Assembly (NCBI GenBank): GCA_022813625.1
Contig: JAKLMB010000002.1
Location: 558,001-622,000 of the forward strand
Length of the DNA: 64,000 nt
Reading direction: 5' to 3'
Origin: Aaosphaeria pasadenensis
Taxonomy: Eukaryota > Ascomycota > Dothideomycetes > Pleosporales
Shown one piece after another: positions 1-11,864 of the stretch. The notes under the pieces are model-generated. The model did no database searches and had not been told where the DNA came from. It saw only the letters and a list, made by a program, of their open reading frames with translations. A program made the translations under genes and the position numbers. Numbering within the stretch: position 1 is the stretch's first letter; the number at the start of each line of letters is the position of its first letter.

Positions 1-116
1 CCGTTGCTGGATGTCCTGATCATCTGCGCAAGAGTCGCTTGTGTGTCCGTTTTGGTTTCGTATACAATGGGGCCTTCTGGGTCGACCGCATAGGTTCGAG
101 TGCCTACAACGTTCAT
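1..116 (-). CDS. N-terminal fragment of an unknown protein (runs off the left edge)
   Basis: Reading leftward from an ATG at 116, the frame is open to the window edge, giving 38 residues that begin MNVVGTRTYAVDPEGP and are balanced in composition like real coding sequence. The rest of the gene lies outside the window, so no family can be named. The only support is the open frame and protein-like composition; a chance open frame of this length is possible. Confidence 0.38.
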   Translation of the reverse strand, partial: MNVVGTRTYAVDPEGPIVYETKTDTQATLAQMIRTSSN

Positions 117-244
117 AGGTAGAGAGGAATTTCATCATGATGAGCGATCAGCGTGATGGACATAATGAACTGCAGCAGAAAAGACTTGTCATACATGTCG
201 ATACCAAGCAACGCACTACTCATGGTCAGGACTCGAAGGTGCAA

Positions 245-320
245 ATCATCATCATCATTATCATCATCATCATCATCATCATTATCATCATCATCATCAT
301 CATTATCATCATCATCATTA
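245..320. repeat. ATC trinucleotide microsatellite
   Basis: About 25 tandem ATC/ATT triplets. Read on the minus strand they give a poly-Asp run and on the plus strand poly-Ser or poly-Ile, but none of the surrounding frames looks like a gene, so I treat it as a simple repeat rather than a coding homopolymer. Confidence 0.9.
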
Positions 321-806
321 CAAAGAAACAATATCTCGGCGGCAAAAGAAAACCCTGATAGATTTACAAAGAATGGTTGGAGAGAAATAAATTTCGAATA
401 GGACCAGGGATGTTCCTTCGATAATTCAATGCTGTCTTCGCTTCTCCTGCCGAACACATGCTGATAGGCGGTGAGTTTTTTTGGTGGTTCTCCAGACCTC
501 ATTTCCTTTGGAGATGATTTTTTTGAAACTCAGCACATTTCACATTGATTTCGAGAAGTTTCCTTCTTGGTCCCTTAGAATTTCTACTCCTTTTCACATA
601 CAATTCCATGCAAATCGAATCCATGATCTTTTCGATCCTCATTCAGGGGACATGGGGGCTCATCGTCATATGGCAGGAATGGTTCTCTGTTGGGCAAATT
701 GGTCGCGCCAACATTGCGTCGGTATTTCTTATATTCGGAAGGGCGCGCACCGCACATACGATCCTGATCCTCTGCTTTGATTTGGAAATGGCAGTCTCAA
801 TCCAGC

Positions 807-1110
807 GCTCGCATGGTTACAGACCGTGAATGTTTTGAACCCTCGCAAGGGCTCCATCGAGCCAATTCATATTATTGGAAAAGTTGAGATTTTCTTGATC
901 CGATGCTCGCATGGTAGCGGCCTGTGAAGCTTTTGAACCCTCGCAAGGGCTCCATCGAGCAAATTCATTTCGTTTTTATCGTTGAGATATCTTTGATGAG
1001 ATTTTTTCGATCCGACGCTCGCATGGTATCGGCCCATGAACCTTTTGAACCCTCACAAGGGCTCCATCCAACCAGTTCATTTCGTTTGGAAAGTTGAAAT
1101 TCTTTTAGGA
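807..1110. repeat. Three imperfect tandem copies of a ~100-bp unit
   Basis: Copies begin near 807, 905 and 1017. Each starts GCTCGCATGGT, continues through TTTTGAACCCTCGCAAGG and GGGCTCCATC, and ends with an AATTCATTTCGTTT-like part and GTTGAGAT. Spacing is 98 and 112 bp and the copies differ at several positions, so this is an old local duplication. No coding frame runs through all three copies. Confidence 0.85.
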
Positions 1111-3397
1111 CGCCGAAAGACGAACCCAAAGCAGAGAGAAGAAGTGTAGGGAAAGAAAGAAGAAGGATCCAAGCAGCAGCAGACGTTTTATATGCCCTCA
1201 TAACTTCGAGAGGACACACCCAGGGGCACGTGACTTCACTCGGTCAGCACAGCCCTCTTTCAAACAGAGCCAGATGTCAGTACGTTTGGCAGCGAACCTC
1301 TCAGATCAGATCACGGGAACCGTAGTGGGAGGATCGCGTTGGCTCCATCACGTGAGCCGAGATGTCGTTTACAACGGAGACTGGATCCCATCCTTGAAGA
1401 GATGTAGATGCAGAGTCTGATTGTATATAGCAGGTCACAACAACATATGTTTACACCGAAACTTCAATCGGAAGGAGCTATGTGACTTCTTAGGCCTTGT
1501 TTGGTTGCTCATACTCGAAGGTGAGGATGTCGATGTGTGACCATCATTGCTCATTTGCCCGACGTTCAGGCAGAGCAATATTATCAGCTGAATACATATG
1601 AACTCTTTTCGTTACTACGCTACCATCTTGTCTGGGACTGTCTGAAAGCATTCTTTATGCTGTCTGTGGTGCATTGCATGGCTTCTCAATGAGGGTAGGC
1701 ATTCAGGAAACTCTGCATTTTCACGAGCAATGGAAGGATATCAAACTATTCGAGTATGGCGCTCCAACTCCCTCGGATAGATACCATTCTAGGTGCAGTT
1801 AGCATTATTCTGTTGCATAAAGATCCATTCCGACTTAATTCATAGCCCCTGGACAGGAGCACGCCCTTAGCCAGCATACTTTATCATGTTGTTTCATCAA
1901 CACTGCCCTAGAGCAGCGGTAAATTGCATATGTGAAATTCATTCATCTAAACAATCCGTCCGAGGAGAAATTTCAGTGCTCGTTGTCTGAGGCCCTCCAA
2001 ACTATGGAAAGTGCCTTCGAGTGACTTGCCAGAGGGATCTTTCAGCCGAAAGCGCCTTACTAGTGCATTTCAGTGTAACGTTAAGCTATTCCAGGGCCTA
2101 GTAACTCACTTCATCATGTGTTTCCGCCCAGTACTCTCTGTTCCATGCTTTGTTCTCGTTGACGTGACAATATCTCAGATTGAGAGGCCGACCAACTGTT
2201 GCAAATATCCTCAGAGTCAACCAAACTTGCCTAATTGGCCTACTGTGTACCTAGCAGAGTGATAGGGAAAGTGAGTAAGAGAGGTAACGATACATTCGGT
2301 ACTCTTGGAGACTAATAGATGGGACAAGACATGTACAAGAGTCGGTAATTGGGTTGGAATGTGTCATCTCGTTGGACGGTGGCGGTTGTTTTGGGATTTC
2401 CGATGACAAGTCAGCTTGCAAAGACTTCAAATTCTGGAGGATCAACGTCGCTCCCGATACCCAGAACCTGCGGAACTGTATTATGAGGATGTACATTCAC
2501 CCACTTCCCAATCTCCATAATCGAGCTCTTCAAACTCTGATTGTCAAACAATGCATATGCAGAGTTGCAGACATGGGGAATTTACCAGTGCATCTCCGAA
2601 GCCAGCACACCATGCACCTAAGCAGAAAGACGCGAGCTCCAGCATGATGCCGCACTATCTTAATGAAGGACTGAGGTTCGAAAGAGGATTTCTTCCCCGG
2701 GTAGTCGCTAATGAAAGGCAATTGCGAATGCTGAGGGCTGAAGTAGGTAAGGTCGAATGGGAGGGTTGTTGCATGCATGCCCCGTACATATTGCAGACAT
2801 CGGAAGTCTCAACCAGACATAAAATTAAGACCATATTCGATGCAAGCGCATGTAGATACACCATCAGGCAAGGAATGTTAGATGTAGCCCACGAATTCAG
2901 GTGGCAAATCACTCTCGAGATTCTGGTTCGTAATACCGATTGAAACATGACTAGAATAACCAGATGAAAGAGGTGGGATGAGATCAAAGGCATTGTTTTG
3001 GCATTGACAAGGACGAACCGCTGTTGTTGGCATTGTCCCCTATTGTTCGTTCACGATCGCTTTGAATAGGCAGGCCAGTCAATGTGGAAGGAGCGTTGTG
3101 ACGAACTCAAAAACTTCAATCGTTGACCTTGACATCAACCCTTCGATCGCACCCCATACTTGACTTCAATACTGTGAATTCACAGTTTCAAAATCGCACT
3201 TTCAATCATTTGATCGGTTACGACTCTCCTCTTTCTCGTGTACTGTATCGATTACCAAAACTTCATTCCGGGGTCTTCTGGCTACGTTTGCTTTCAATTG
3301 AAGTTTCGGGCAAATCCATTCAATACGGCTACAGGGCGATATTGACAGTCCATTGAAGCGATCCAAGAGGTAATTGAAGCACCGGTTCCTTCCAAGG

Positions 3398-4012
3398 ATG
3401 TACCTCAATGGGAATGAGGATAAATTGCTGTCGCCTCTTCACAATGCTGCGCCTCTTTCTTCACAACATCCAAGCATCACAGAAAACGACATTCTGAGAT
3501 ATCACGAGCTTTTTCAAACGATTTTGATTGATAAACCAGGCCCTATGGATGCCAACAGCTCATTCAACATTCAGTCCTTGGAGGTAAACTCAGGAAGAAC
3601 AGTCGATGAGATTCCTGGAAGGGAGACACATTCACTGGAATCGGCTTTTGCAACAAACAGTCTCCCCGTCGATTTCGATTTCGCCTCTATCAAAGTGATT
3701 CCCACATTTCGCAAATCCGAACCGGAACTTCGAGATATTGTGTCTCGTTTATTGCGTCCTCCACCAAATGCCTTCGTCTATGGTGTCCTGTCAATAAACT
3801 GGGTGGTGGGAGTGATCGGATACAACAACTTTGAGTACAGGAGAGAGGATGCTCGATTCATACTAAAGCAAGACTCATCAATCAGGAAGTATGGTCGGGA
3901 GTTGGGTATTCCGGCTTCATACCATGAATGGTTATGTGGTGACGATCCAGACCAAAGTGCTACGGAGCAGGGAATGATATTGGTAGCCAAGTTTTTCGAG
4001 ACAGAACTATGA
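3398..4012 (+). CDS. Unknown protein, 204 residues
   Basis: An uninterrupted frame from the first in-frame ATG to TGA encodes 204 residues with ordinary composition. The N-terminal third is Ser/Asn-rich and looks disordered. The C-terminal half has the character of a folded domain, with segments such as IKVIPTFRKSEPELRDIV, LLRPPPNAFVYGV and PASYHEWLCGDDPD. I see no signal peptide, membrane segment or catalytic motif and do not recognise the family. Upstream exons are possible because the region just before the ATG is open in another frame. Confidence 0.5.
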   Translation: MYLNGNEDKLLSPLHNAAPLSSQHPSITENDILRYHELFQTILIDKPGPMDANSSFNIQSLEVNSGRTVDEIPGRETHSLESAFATNSLPVDFDFASIKVIPTFRKSEPELRDIVSRLLRPPPNAFVYGVLSINWVVGVIGYNNFEYRREDARFILKQDSSIRKYGRELGIPASYHEWLCGDDPDQSATEQGMILVAKFFETEL

Positions 4013-4922
4013 GGAACTCTGTCTAATTGATAATCTACTTCTGTAACTTTATTGGGGGAATTTTGCGTCTAATCTTAGTTAGTCATACATGCCTCTTCCT
4101 GCTTTGCTGAGGTCCCCTTGAGCAATGTGCATGAACATGTCCATAGGATGGAAGTAGAAGACATCACAACTATGTTTTCTTTCAACACCTTTCTACACTA
4201 CACAATGGGCTGTAGTCTATAGAATCGTCTGAAAGATTGATGTTTTTTACTGGAGTCTTACCTCCTAGTCTCTCAATGCCTTGTTACATTGACAGCTGTA
4301 CCAAAGTATGGGATCCCTCAGAGCATTGAAACGTGTCAGCCACACAGAGATCTCATTACGCAATATTCACTACAAGAACTTTATCGAAGTGAATACATAG
4401 ATGATCTAAAATAAAGTTTGAAGCACTTCAGATGGATTGAATGATTAAGTCTGGTATAGTCACGCCACAAGGGAAGCCGATAGCACTGTGGCACAAATCT
4501 ATTCCTAACTAGGGACTGTTCATTATAAGCGTCTGAACAAACAGGGAGATTTGGATGGGATGAATTGATACGACACTGACTGTATTCGGAAGAAAGTATC
4601 TACCAGGGTGTGCTTAGGAAAAACAACGACATCTATCACTGCAGTGAATTTGAGAACCGCGAGAACTATGCGATCGAATTGCAATATTTTAGGAATGAAC
4701 GAATCATACATGTCAGTTTTCAAAGAAGGGGAATCATGCTGAGAACGTGTGTATTGCTTGCATCGTCATGCAGGTACCACTTCGGAAGGCTTCCGAAATG
4801 CCAAGCAATCGGACCTCTTTAGCTACCTACCGTGCCTACCTAGGTATTTTCTAGTCAGTCGCAAAGTTGCGACCATCGCAACACACGACATCCCGTCAGA
4901 GCTTCGCGGGAACATTGCAACA
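4013..4922. other. Intergenic and 5' leader, no gene seen
   Basis: About 0.9 kb between the unknown gene and the mitochondrial protein gene. The frame of the downstream gene stays open upstream to about 4749, but that part has no ATG with good context and poor protein character, so I count it as leader. Confidence 0.5.
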
Positions 4923-6521
4923 ATGTCTTCCTCACGCATTTACATCCCCTCTACTGCCGTATTACGAGCCTTATCGCGACCACAAGCCCTCCGATGTCCC
5001 CGTATCCAGCATGTTCCCATGCAAGCACTCCGTTGCAAGCGAACCAAAACGCACCCCAAAGTCGACCCTGAAAAGGCTGGAAAATTATTGGCGCACGCGC
5101 TTCAGAAACAGGACATGAAAAACCCAAAACCAGAAGACTCTCGTGTGCTAGAAATCGAGTGGGTTGAGCGGGACCTCGACAAGGGTGGACCAGACCGTGT
5201 AATCGATCGCATCACGACTCGGGAAGACGTCAAGCGGAATAACAAGATGCTCAAAATGTTAGAGAGAGACGAGCAAGACCCAAATTACGACGATACAGAG
5301 CTGAAAAAGGCGTTGCTGGATGATCTCATGCGGAACCCGAATTTTGCGGACTTTCGTAATACTCTGGAAGCAATGAAGGAAGACCTTTCATCGGAGCAGG
5401 AGCAAGCTCGAATCGACACCGAGACGGTCAAGGAAATGCAGCCACAACTAGAGAACATATCAGCCGCAATAACAATGGAACTACACCAAGAGTTTCAAAA
5501 GCTCATCGACGATCCCGAGTTTGCAGAAGTGAAAGATGACGTGATTGCGCTTCAATCGAGGGTGTCCAACCTGGATGACTTAGAGAACGAAGATGTTCAG
5601 TCACAAATGACGCTGTTAAACGAGAAGTTGGAGAAAATTCCGGCATTTGCAAAGAAGATGGCGCTTTTGGAATCGAACCAAGAAACAGAGAATGAGAAAT
5701 CGGAGAAAGGATTGTGGACCTCATTGCCAGATGAGAAACTGATAACTGGCGATCTCGAGGTAGATAGCTTGCTCAGGGAAATGAAAGGGGTTCTCGAGGG
5801 AATGGGAGGTGACGGCGACTCGAAGCTACGGTCTGAGTTAGATCAACTTCTCAACGCGAAACCGGTTCATGAAGAAGAAGGGCGATTCCAAGACGGCTTC
5901 GACGTGAAGGACTTGACCAATCATTTACGGAAGCTTCAAAATATGCCCATGCCTGAAGAAGCGCAGGAGGAGAAGCTCGATCCAGATTTAGAAGCCAAGG
6001 TAAATAAGATCATGGACGATCCCCAGCTTCTACGAAAGCTGGCCTTGATCAAAGAGATGATGGACGAGCGGCAGGCTGAGATTGGTCCGATCGCTCATTC
6101 TTCTGCTCCAGACCCCATGACCCTCGATCGATCACAATTGACCACCTACAAAGAGCGACTGAGAATCGCTGAAAATGATCCTGAACATGTTCGCGCCATG
6201 AAACGACTTCAGATCCACCTTCGCCCCCCTTTCTCTGTCTCGCCAGCACTGAAGTCTCTCAACGAAGCCTTGAAGCTCTCGTATCTCGGTGCTAGCGACG
6301 ATGTACGCAGAATTCTCTGGCGTTCCTACTCTAAGGCTCGTACGATCCCAACATTACTTCAGAACATACCCGACGATGCATGGGACATCTTATGGTATTC
6401 GCAAGCTGTTACATGGACTGCCAATCAGAATCGACAAGATCATCTACGGATCTTGCTGCATGACTTGAGCGCAATAGGGCGTGACGGACCCCCAACATCG
6501 CCTGAAACTCTCCAAGACTGA
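4923..6521 (+). CDS. Probable mitochondrial coiled-coil protein, 532 residues, function unknown
   Basis: Single-exon gene. I chose the ATG at 4923, in good context (CAACAATGTC), because it exposes an Arg/Ser-rich N-terminus with almost no acidic residues (MSSSRIYIPSTAVLRALSRP, then RCPRIQ and RCKRTKTHPK), typical of a mitochondrial presequence. Residues ~60-430 are highly charged and predicted helical or coiled (many EMKEDL-, LEKIP- and LRKL-type segments). The last ~110 residues form a more hydrophobic block containing HLRPPFSVSPALKSLNEAL and DDAWDILWYSQAV, which looks like the conserved functional part. I do not recognise the family. Fungal mitochondrial translation or assembly factors have similar architecture, but that is only an analogy. 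Confidence 0.8.
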   Translation: MSSSRIYIPSTAVLRALSRPQALRCPRIQHVPMQALRCKRTKTHPKVDPEKAGKLLAHALQKQDMKNPKPEDSRVLEIEWVERDLDKGGPDRVIDRITTREDVKRNNKMLKMLERDEQDPNYDDTELKKALLDDLMRNPNFADFRNTLEAMKEDLSSEQEQARIDTETVKEMQPQLENISAAITMELHQEFQKLIDDPEFAEVKDDVIALQSRVSNLDDLENEDVQSQMTLLNEKLEKIPAFAKKMALLESNQETENEKSEKGLWTSLPDEKLITGDLEVDSLLREMKGVLEGMGGDGDSKLRSELDQLLNAKPVHEEEGRFQDGFDVKDLTNHLRKLQNMPMPEEAQEEKLDPDLEAKVNKIMDDPQLLRKLALIKEMMDERQAEIGPIAHSSAPDPMTLDRSQLTTYKERLRIAENDPEHVRAMKRLQIHLRPPFSVSPALKSLNEALKLSYLGASDDVRRILWRSYSKARTIPTLLQNIPDDAWDILWYSQAVTWTANQNRQDHLRILLHDLSAIGRDGPPTSPETLQD

Positions 6522-6773
6522 ACCGATATAGTCTATGTATCGCCCTATAGGAGTATGTGTAGAGTATACCAGGGACAATGTATCTCTATTCTCCCACATG
6601 GGAGTGCCATTTTGATTGGATTTTCAGATTGAATTCGCCGATTGGATTCTTTTCATTTACGACGCTACAATAATACTTGCCAGAATCACAGCCACTGATC
6701 TTGCAATCCTGCTGCACTTATCTCATTAATAGGAAATCAACGTTACAACGTCGCCGCTATCACCTTCGCGGGT

Positions 6774-7137
6774 ATGCAGAAACGCCTTGCTGCTGTACAA
6801 TCGGGAGTACAACCTGTGAAATATCGTACTGGGCCCCCTAATCCCATTGTTCCATCGTTCTACTCTGTCTTGAACAAGGTAGCGATATGTGTCGATTATA
6901 TTCTCCTAGTAGTGCTGTCTGGACTGTTCCCGATCGCATCAGTTGCGACTGAGGTAAGATCGACCCAATCGATTGCTCTTCCAAACAGAACTACTACAGC
7001 ACAAAGTTGGTTCGTATCGCGCATCGGGTGACCGCCTCTTCGTTGTCTCCACAGACGATGATGATCGGTTCGGTAACGCAAATGAATTTATCGTGCTACT
7101 TGACCAAGGCAAGATCGTCAGATTACTCACAGCTTGA
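6774..7137 (+). CDS. Possible two-exon membrane-protein gene with an in-frame stop (candidate pseudogene)
   Basis: Exons 6774-6953 and 7000-7137 join in phase 0 across a 46-nt intron (GTAAGA...CTACTACAG), giving 105 residues. Exon 1 ends in a hydrophobic helix (CVDYILLVVLSGLFPIASVA). Exon 2 has a compact, protein-like run (GDRLFVVSTDDDDRFGNANE, then FIVLLDQGKIVRLLTA). After the TGA at 7135 the same frame stays open another 33 codons (HHPGFLEIGTYPMSLGAMF and a hydrophobic end), which looks like continuation of the same protein beyond a premature stop. Either a short real gene or a decayed copy of a longer one. No family recognised. Confidence 0.33.
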
Positions 7138-7239
7138 TGTCACCACCCAGGTTTCCTGGAAATCGGAACCTATCCAATGTCTTTGGGTGCAATGTTCTCG
7201 CCAATCCCCGCTGTACTCATGTTATCAGCATGGCATTGA

Positions 7240-8492
7240 GGTAGTAGACAGTGGTACCATGACTTTAATGTGCCATAGTCTAGCACTCGCCCTGGGGCCG
7301 CCGGGTCTTGAGAAACTCACAGTAGGTGGTCAATCGTTCTCGTGGGTCCTTGCTCGGACGCTATACCTCCTATATACTGAATTCACAGAGCCCATTCACA
7401 TAAATATAGTTACAGTAGGTAGTGATAATCAGCGTCTTCATCTCCCCGAGTTCAGACTTTCGATATATGCTTGAAGCGCCAGCCAAGATCTTCCATCATA
7501 ACATTTCAGGTTTTTTAATGCTCAAAGTAAAGCTCACCAAGCTTCTGCCGACCAAAAGCTGCATAGACTCATTTTGACAATTTCCCGGGTACCACTGTCG
7601 CCCCTTACTGACTTATATTCTTTTCTGGAGTTACTTAGCGGGAGACAATGCAGGGCACTCTGCTTCACGATCCTGGTTTCCGGAAGTTACGACGGGCTGA
7701 ATCCTCCAACGTGGTTTTACTACCTATGGAATGGAAACGGCATTCGATTTGCCCGAAGGATCAGAGTGTTCTAAAAGAACTCTACACGCGTAAGGTCTCG
7801 GTTCCAATAGACCTTGTCTGACTTTCCGGGTCAAACGGCCATCATGTCATGTTACCCTTTCTTCGCCTACCGTTTTGTCCCAGACCACTACAATGTTCTT
7901 AGACTCAAACATCATGTCACCTTACACAACGCCTCAGTCAACTCAGGAATGTCAATATCCATCTCATGGCTGGCTGTTCGCTTCTCCGTCCGGTCCGGCT
8001 ATCGCGTCCTGCTCGCTGGAATGTGAATGAGTGGATCAACACGAGGTCTGACTCTCACAGGAGCCCTTTTGTTGTGCAACGCCCACAGCTCATAAAATCA
8101 GTTTGATATCTTTCGAGCTGAATAGTCGGTCACTGAGGGTGGCTTCATTGGCTCAGGTGTCATGCTCGAGGAAGGCTGGAGATGGGTATGCAAGGTCTCA
8201 GAGCACATCGTCGTCCTTCGAAGAGCACACCTGCAGCTTCGTCTGCACACGATCGCGATTCGTGCGATGATTTTGTACCCTTGATCTCGGTATTCGCAGG
8301 ATCCCGTCTTATTTAAGAGGTAATGCCAGCCCTTGTCCATGTTCGATCTTCCCCACCGAAATCAGATCTTGGTACTCTTGGATATTTGACTCATACGTTC
8401 TACGCCTTTCATCAAAGCCTCTCTTCGGAGAACCCTCGGTTCATTTGTCCTATCTCGTTCTCTGTCTCAGCCACAACACTTGCTTGTACAAG
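7240..8492. other. Intergenic, no gene seen
   Basis: Short frames only. The last ~100 bp before 8493 are pyrimidine-rich with CTTGTACAAG just before the ATG, consistent with a fungal promoter and 5' leader for the secreted-protein gene. Confidence 0.5.
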
Positions 8493-9257
8493 ATGAAGGT
8501 TGCTTACATCCTGTCATGTGCTTTCGGTATCGTGGCGCTTGCCAACCCGGTGTCCATGACGAGTTGCTCTCAGCGTTGCTACACGTCGGTCAATGAATGC
8601 AGTCAGACGTATGGAGGGTAAGTGTGCCGGACTGTTCGAGCCTGTTTTCTCTATGATCAGCGTACACCATGATACAGAGCTGGAAGAAATCAGGGTTGTT
8701 GTCCATCTCTCCTTCACCACCTTGATCTACTTACTCCTATCATAAGGATGTTACGTTGATACGTACTAACACTGGCAACAGATGTTGGGAAGCATGCCCT
8801 GGCACTGCTACCGATACTCCGACCTTCACACGTCCGATGTGCGACCCTACAGCTATATCTGCCAACACCACCGATCTCTTCATCCCCACCATGACGACAG
8901 TACCTTCGCCCACGGCATCGCCCACGGACTCGTCCATCTCGAAGCCATGCTCTGAGCAAATCATCTGCGTTGATTCCCGCACAATGTGCGGAACCGAGAC
9001 CGTACTTTACGGAGGGTATGCCCAACTCCCTCTTCCACACACAAAGCTACGTCAAGTCCAAAACACTGACGAGACCTAACAGCTGCTACGACATGTGCTC
9101 CCCGACCCAGACTCCCACGCCGCCGCTCTGCACTCTCGCCCCAGCACTCGTGACCGACTATCCCTTCATCAACAGAACCAAAGCCACGACGTCGAAGGGC
9201 CCCCGGGGACCTTGCACCCGCGCGAAGGCTTTCCTCTGCCCGCCTGCGGATTGGTAG
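8493..9257 (+). CDS. Small secreted cysteine-rich protein with duplicated exons, 177 residues
   Basis: Exons 8493-8617, 8782-9015 and 9083-9257. Intron 1 (164 nt) has GTAAGT, a TACTAAC branch site and CAG; intron 2 is 67 nt. Residues 1-18 are a signal peptide (MKVAYILSCAFGIVALAN). The mature part holds 14 cysteines in two six-cysteine modules plus a final pair. Each module has a TYGGC or LYGGC box followed by W/Y, E/D, any residue, Cys, and the gene has a phase-2 intron splitting the second glycine codon of both boxes, so the modules arose by exon duplication. A Thr/Ser/Pro linker separates them. Secreted, effector-like or cell-wall protein; exact role unknown. No CFEM or hydrophobin cysteine pattern is seen. 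Confidence 0.8.
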
Positions 9258-11864
9258 GCTCGCGCGTACGTACTCGTCAGTCAGTCAGTCAACACTCGTT
9301 CTCGAAGTCGCAACATCCAATGCCCACAGTTGATGTCCTGTCCCAGCCCAGCCCAGCCCAGCCCCATCGCTTCAATCACCTTTGCCCCCTTCTGTACCTT
9401 GTCGTAAACAACAACGCACTTGCTTTCCTTGCTCTCCCTTTTCTTTCTTCGTTTTTTCTTTTGTTGGGTCTGGCGAGTAATGAACGACTCGTCGCCCGTC
9501 TGATTTTCTCGGCTCCCCAAGCGTGTGTTTCTTTCGTCGTTTTCTCAGATCGAATCCGTCGGTCGTTAAAGCAGTTCTGATTTTTTTGGCGCTACGATAG
9601 CCCCGCCGCGGGGAAATACTTTTTCTTTCGTGGCGATCTCTATTAGTCTGTAGCAAAATACATATTTTGATTTTCAGTATATGGAGGCGTTGGTGGTGGT
9701 GAGTGATATACGTGTGTCTTGGTTTGATGATAGGAATGTTGAGGGTTATGCTTTGAAATGCATGTCTGGGGTTGGTGTGAGACATGGTGATTGCTTTTGC
9801 GCCGTATTCAACGGATTCAGTTGTTCTGTTTTCAATGAGAGTCTGGATAGTCGGGTGTTGGTTGACTTTCCTGTTGAACATCATTGATGGAAGCGTTGAA
9901 GTATTCGATAGACGGACGGTGCAACTTCATGGCTTCAATTGCGGCATTCATATACTAAGAAAATCAGCTGCAAGTTACATCACATCTACACCTCATATAT
10001 ATTCCTTCAGAACCTTTCCGAATCATATTCTCCGCCAGTTAAAAATAAAATTGAACCTTATCATCGCTAGTCCCTTCTACAAAACCTCACCCTTCGAGCA
10101 CGCACTCAAACATCACCACCCTCACCCATCTATCCAAACCCCAGCATCGACACACCAACCCACTTACCCAAATCCCTCAAACCTCAAACTTACCCTCCCC
10201 ATACAGCAAGAGTGCGACGTAGGAACAAAAAAATTGTGCGGCCTTTACTCTCACGTCAGAAAAAAGAGACCATGGCATTCGGAATGGGGATATGCAGCGT
10301 TTGCTTGGCGCGTGTCAACTGCATGCGGTGCGATGATAACGGGAGCAGGATGGAATCAATTTTATTTTCGTCTGATGGGGTGGGTTTGAGTTTTTCTTGA
10401 GAGAGAAGGATGCATCAACAACATTGTGATTCACGAATGCGCATCTACAACATGGCGACGACAACATTCAACTTCCAAGGACTCCTATATGAGGAAATAT
10501 CGTTGGCACCGACCAAGTACCTGAGTACCTGCATGAACATGATTGGCCCCCATCCCCCCATCATCCGTACCCGTCCACTCCCTCTCCGTCTTACATCCCT
10601 CCCTCCGCCAGGCCCGCCGCCCCCAGAAAACCCAAACAAGTGGTGGGAAAAAAACCGCAGCGCAATCAAGCTCTCGGCTCTCGCTCTCGCTCACACACTC
10701 TTGGAATGGAAGGTCCCGCTCCCCTTCCATCGTGTGCGTGCATGCTGGGCTGGGCTGCGCACTATTCCGCGCAAGGGACGCGCCCCGGCTGTGAATAAGC
10801 CACGCTAGGACGGATATCGGTCGTTAGTGCTGCGGAGGGGATAGGGTCAGTACAGAGGGCAGAGGCAGATGTTAAAAGAGAGAGATGGGTTCGTATCTGA
10901 GATTATTGCGCTAGGTGGGAATGGGATTGAGAGGGTTTAGCTAGAGGGAGAATGTGTGCCGGTATAGGGGGAAGAGGAGGGAATTTGGATTTTCGGACGT
11001 TGTGTGTCTGTCAGTTGTCTGGCTGCATGCATGTACGCATGCGAAGAGAAAGGTCCTTTCATGCAGAAAGAGGATGGATGATGGTAAGGCGTAGGTGGTA
11101 CAGCATGCAAATGGGGAGAAAGAAAATGTACTGGTAATGGAAAAATCGATGGGTGCAAACGGGGATGCTCATAGGACCAACGACACATGGACACGCCAGG
11201 AACAGCCATCTTGTGAGCTTGCCCGCTTGCCGGCTTGCCAACGCCTTTCTTGCCAATGACGCCTGCTGACCATGTCGGATTCCCTGTTGTAAAACGTCTG
11301 AGTGATGCAAGTCTTGGATCTTGGTCGCCTTGTAGTTGTGCTGGACTCGGACTAGGACCATCACGCTGCCCTCCGTTATTGGAACAGAACGAATGCACTT
11401 GAGGACTTGGGACTTGGACTTGGGGAGTCTTGAGTCTTGTTGGAGTTGGACTAATTGCTGGGCTCGTCCTCTTTTTGCCGGCTACGGCCAACACGAGAAA
11501 CCCAGACCTTCCTACTACGAGTTACTAGTTGTAGGTAGTCATACACATAGTCTACCGGTAAGTATATGTAGAGTGAATAATGGGCTAATCCTTGGAAATC
11601 CTACGCCTCTGCCTTCTCTGTGCCTCTCTCTCACTCTCCGGTCCGTCTCTTTTTTACTGTCCTATTTCCTTGTTTTCCTTTCCCTCCTTTACGTTCGCTC
11701 CCTCACCCTGTCTGTCGTCGTCGACAGCATCGTCACCGTTGTCGTCGTGACATTTACGTCGCTCGCTCGCTCCTCCGATCGCTCCCCATAATTCGAACCC
11801 ACCACCCAGGCCGGCCCCCTATTCCTGGATCCTGCGCAAATCCGACGTAGATGTGCCCGACAAC
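9258..11864. other. Long intergenic region, probable promoter and leader of the next gene
   Basis: 2.6 kb with no supported gene. It holds a short CAGCC repeat near 9348-9365, A/T-rich and C/T-rich tracts, and a strongly pyrimidine-rich stretch (about 11600-11720) upstream of the CFEM-like gene, typical of a fungal core promoter. Frames of 100-200 codons occur here but are low-complexity and lack motifs. Confidence 0.5.

Larger units (their letters stand above)
117..3397. other. Gene-poor stretch, no convincing gene
   Basis: Apart from the microsatellite and the ~100-bp repeat at 807-1110, I see only short overlapping frames on both strands with no recognisable motif, no consistent intron pattern and no tRNA signature. 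Immediately before 3398 there is an open stretch in another frame (about 3353-3419) after a possible splice acceptor, so a further exon of an unidentified gene there cannot be excluded. Confidence 0.5.

Noticed and set aside
113..502. Minus-strand frame with a long poly-Asp run
   Set aside because: The run is the translated ATC microsatellite, and the flanking residues show no protein family or splice support.
2354..2993. Overlapping frames of 80-130 codons on both strands
   Set aside because: They overlap each other, have no motifs, no good start context and no consistent introns.
9784..10389. 201-codon plus-strand frame
   Set aside because: Low-complexity His/Pro/Ser content, several candidate starts without context, no motif; more likely leader or promoter DNA of the CFEM-like gene.
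11786..11802. B-box-like GGGTTCGAATT on the minus strand
   Set aside because: No A-box or stem structure around it; chance match in the leader of the CFEM-like gene.
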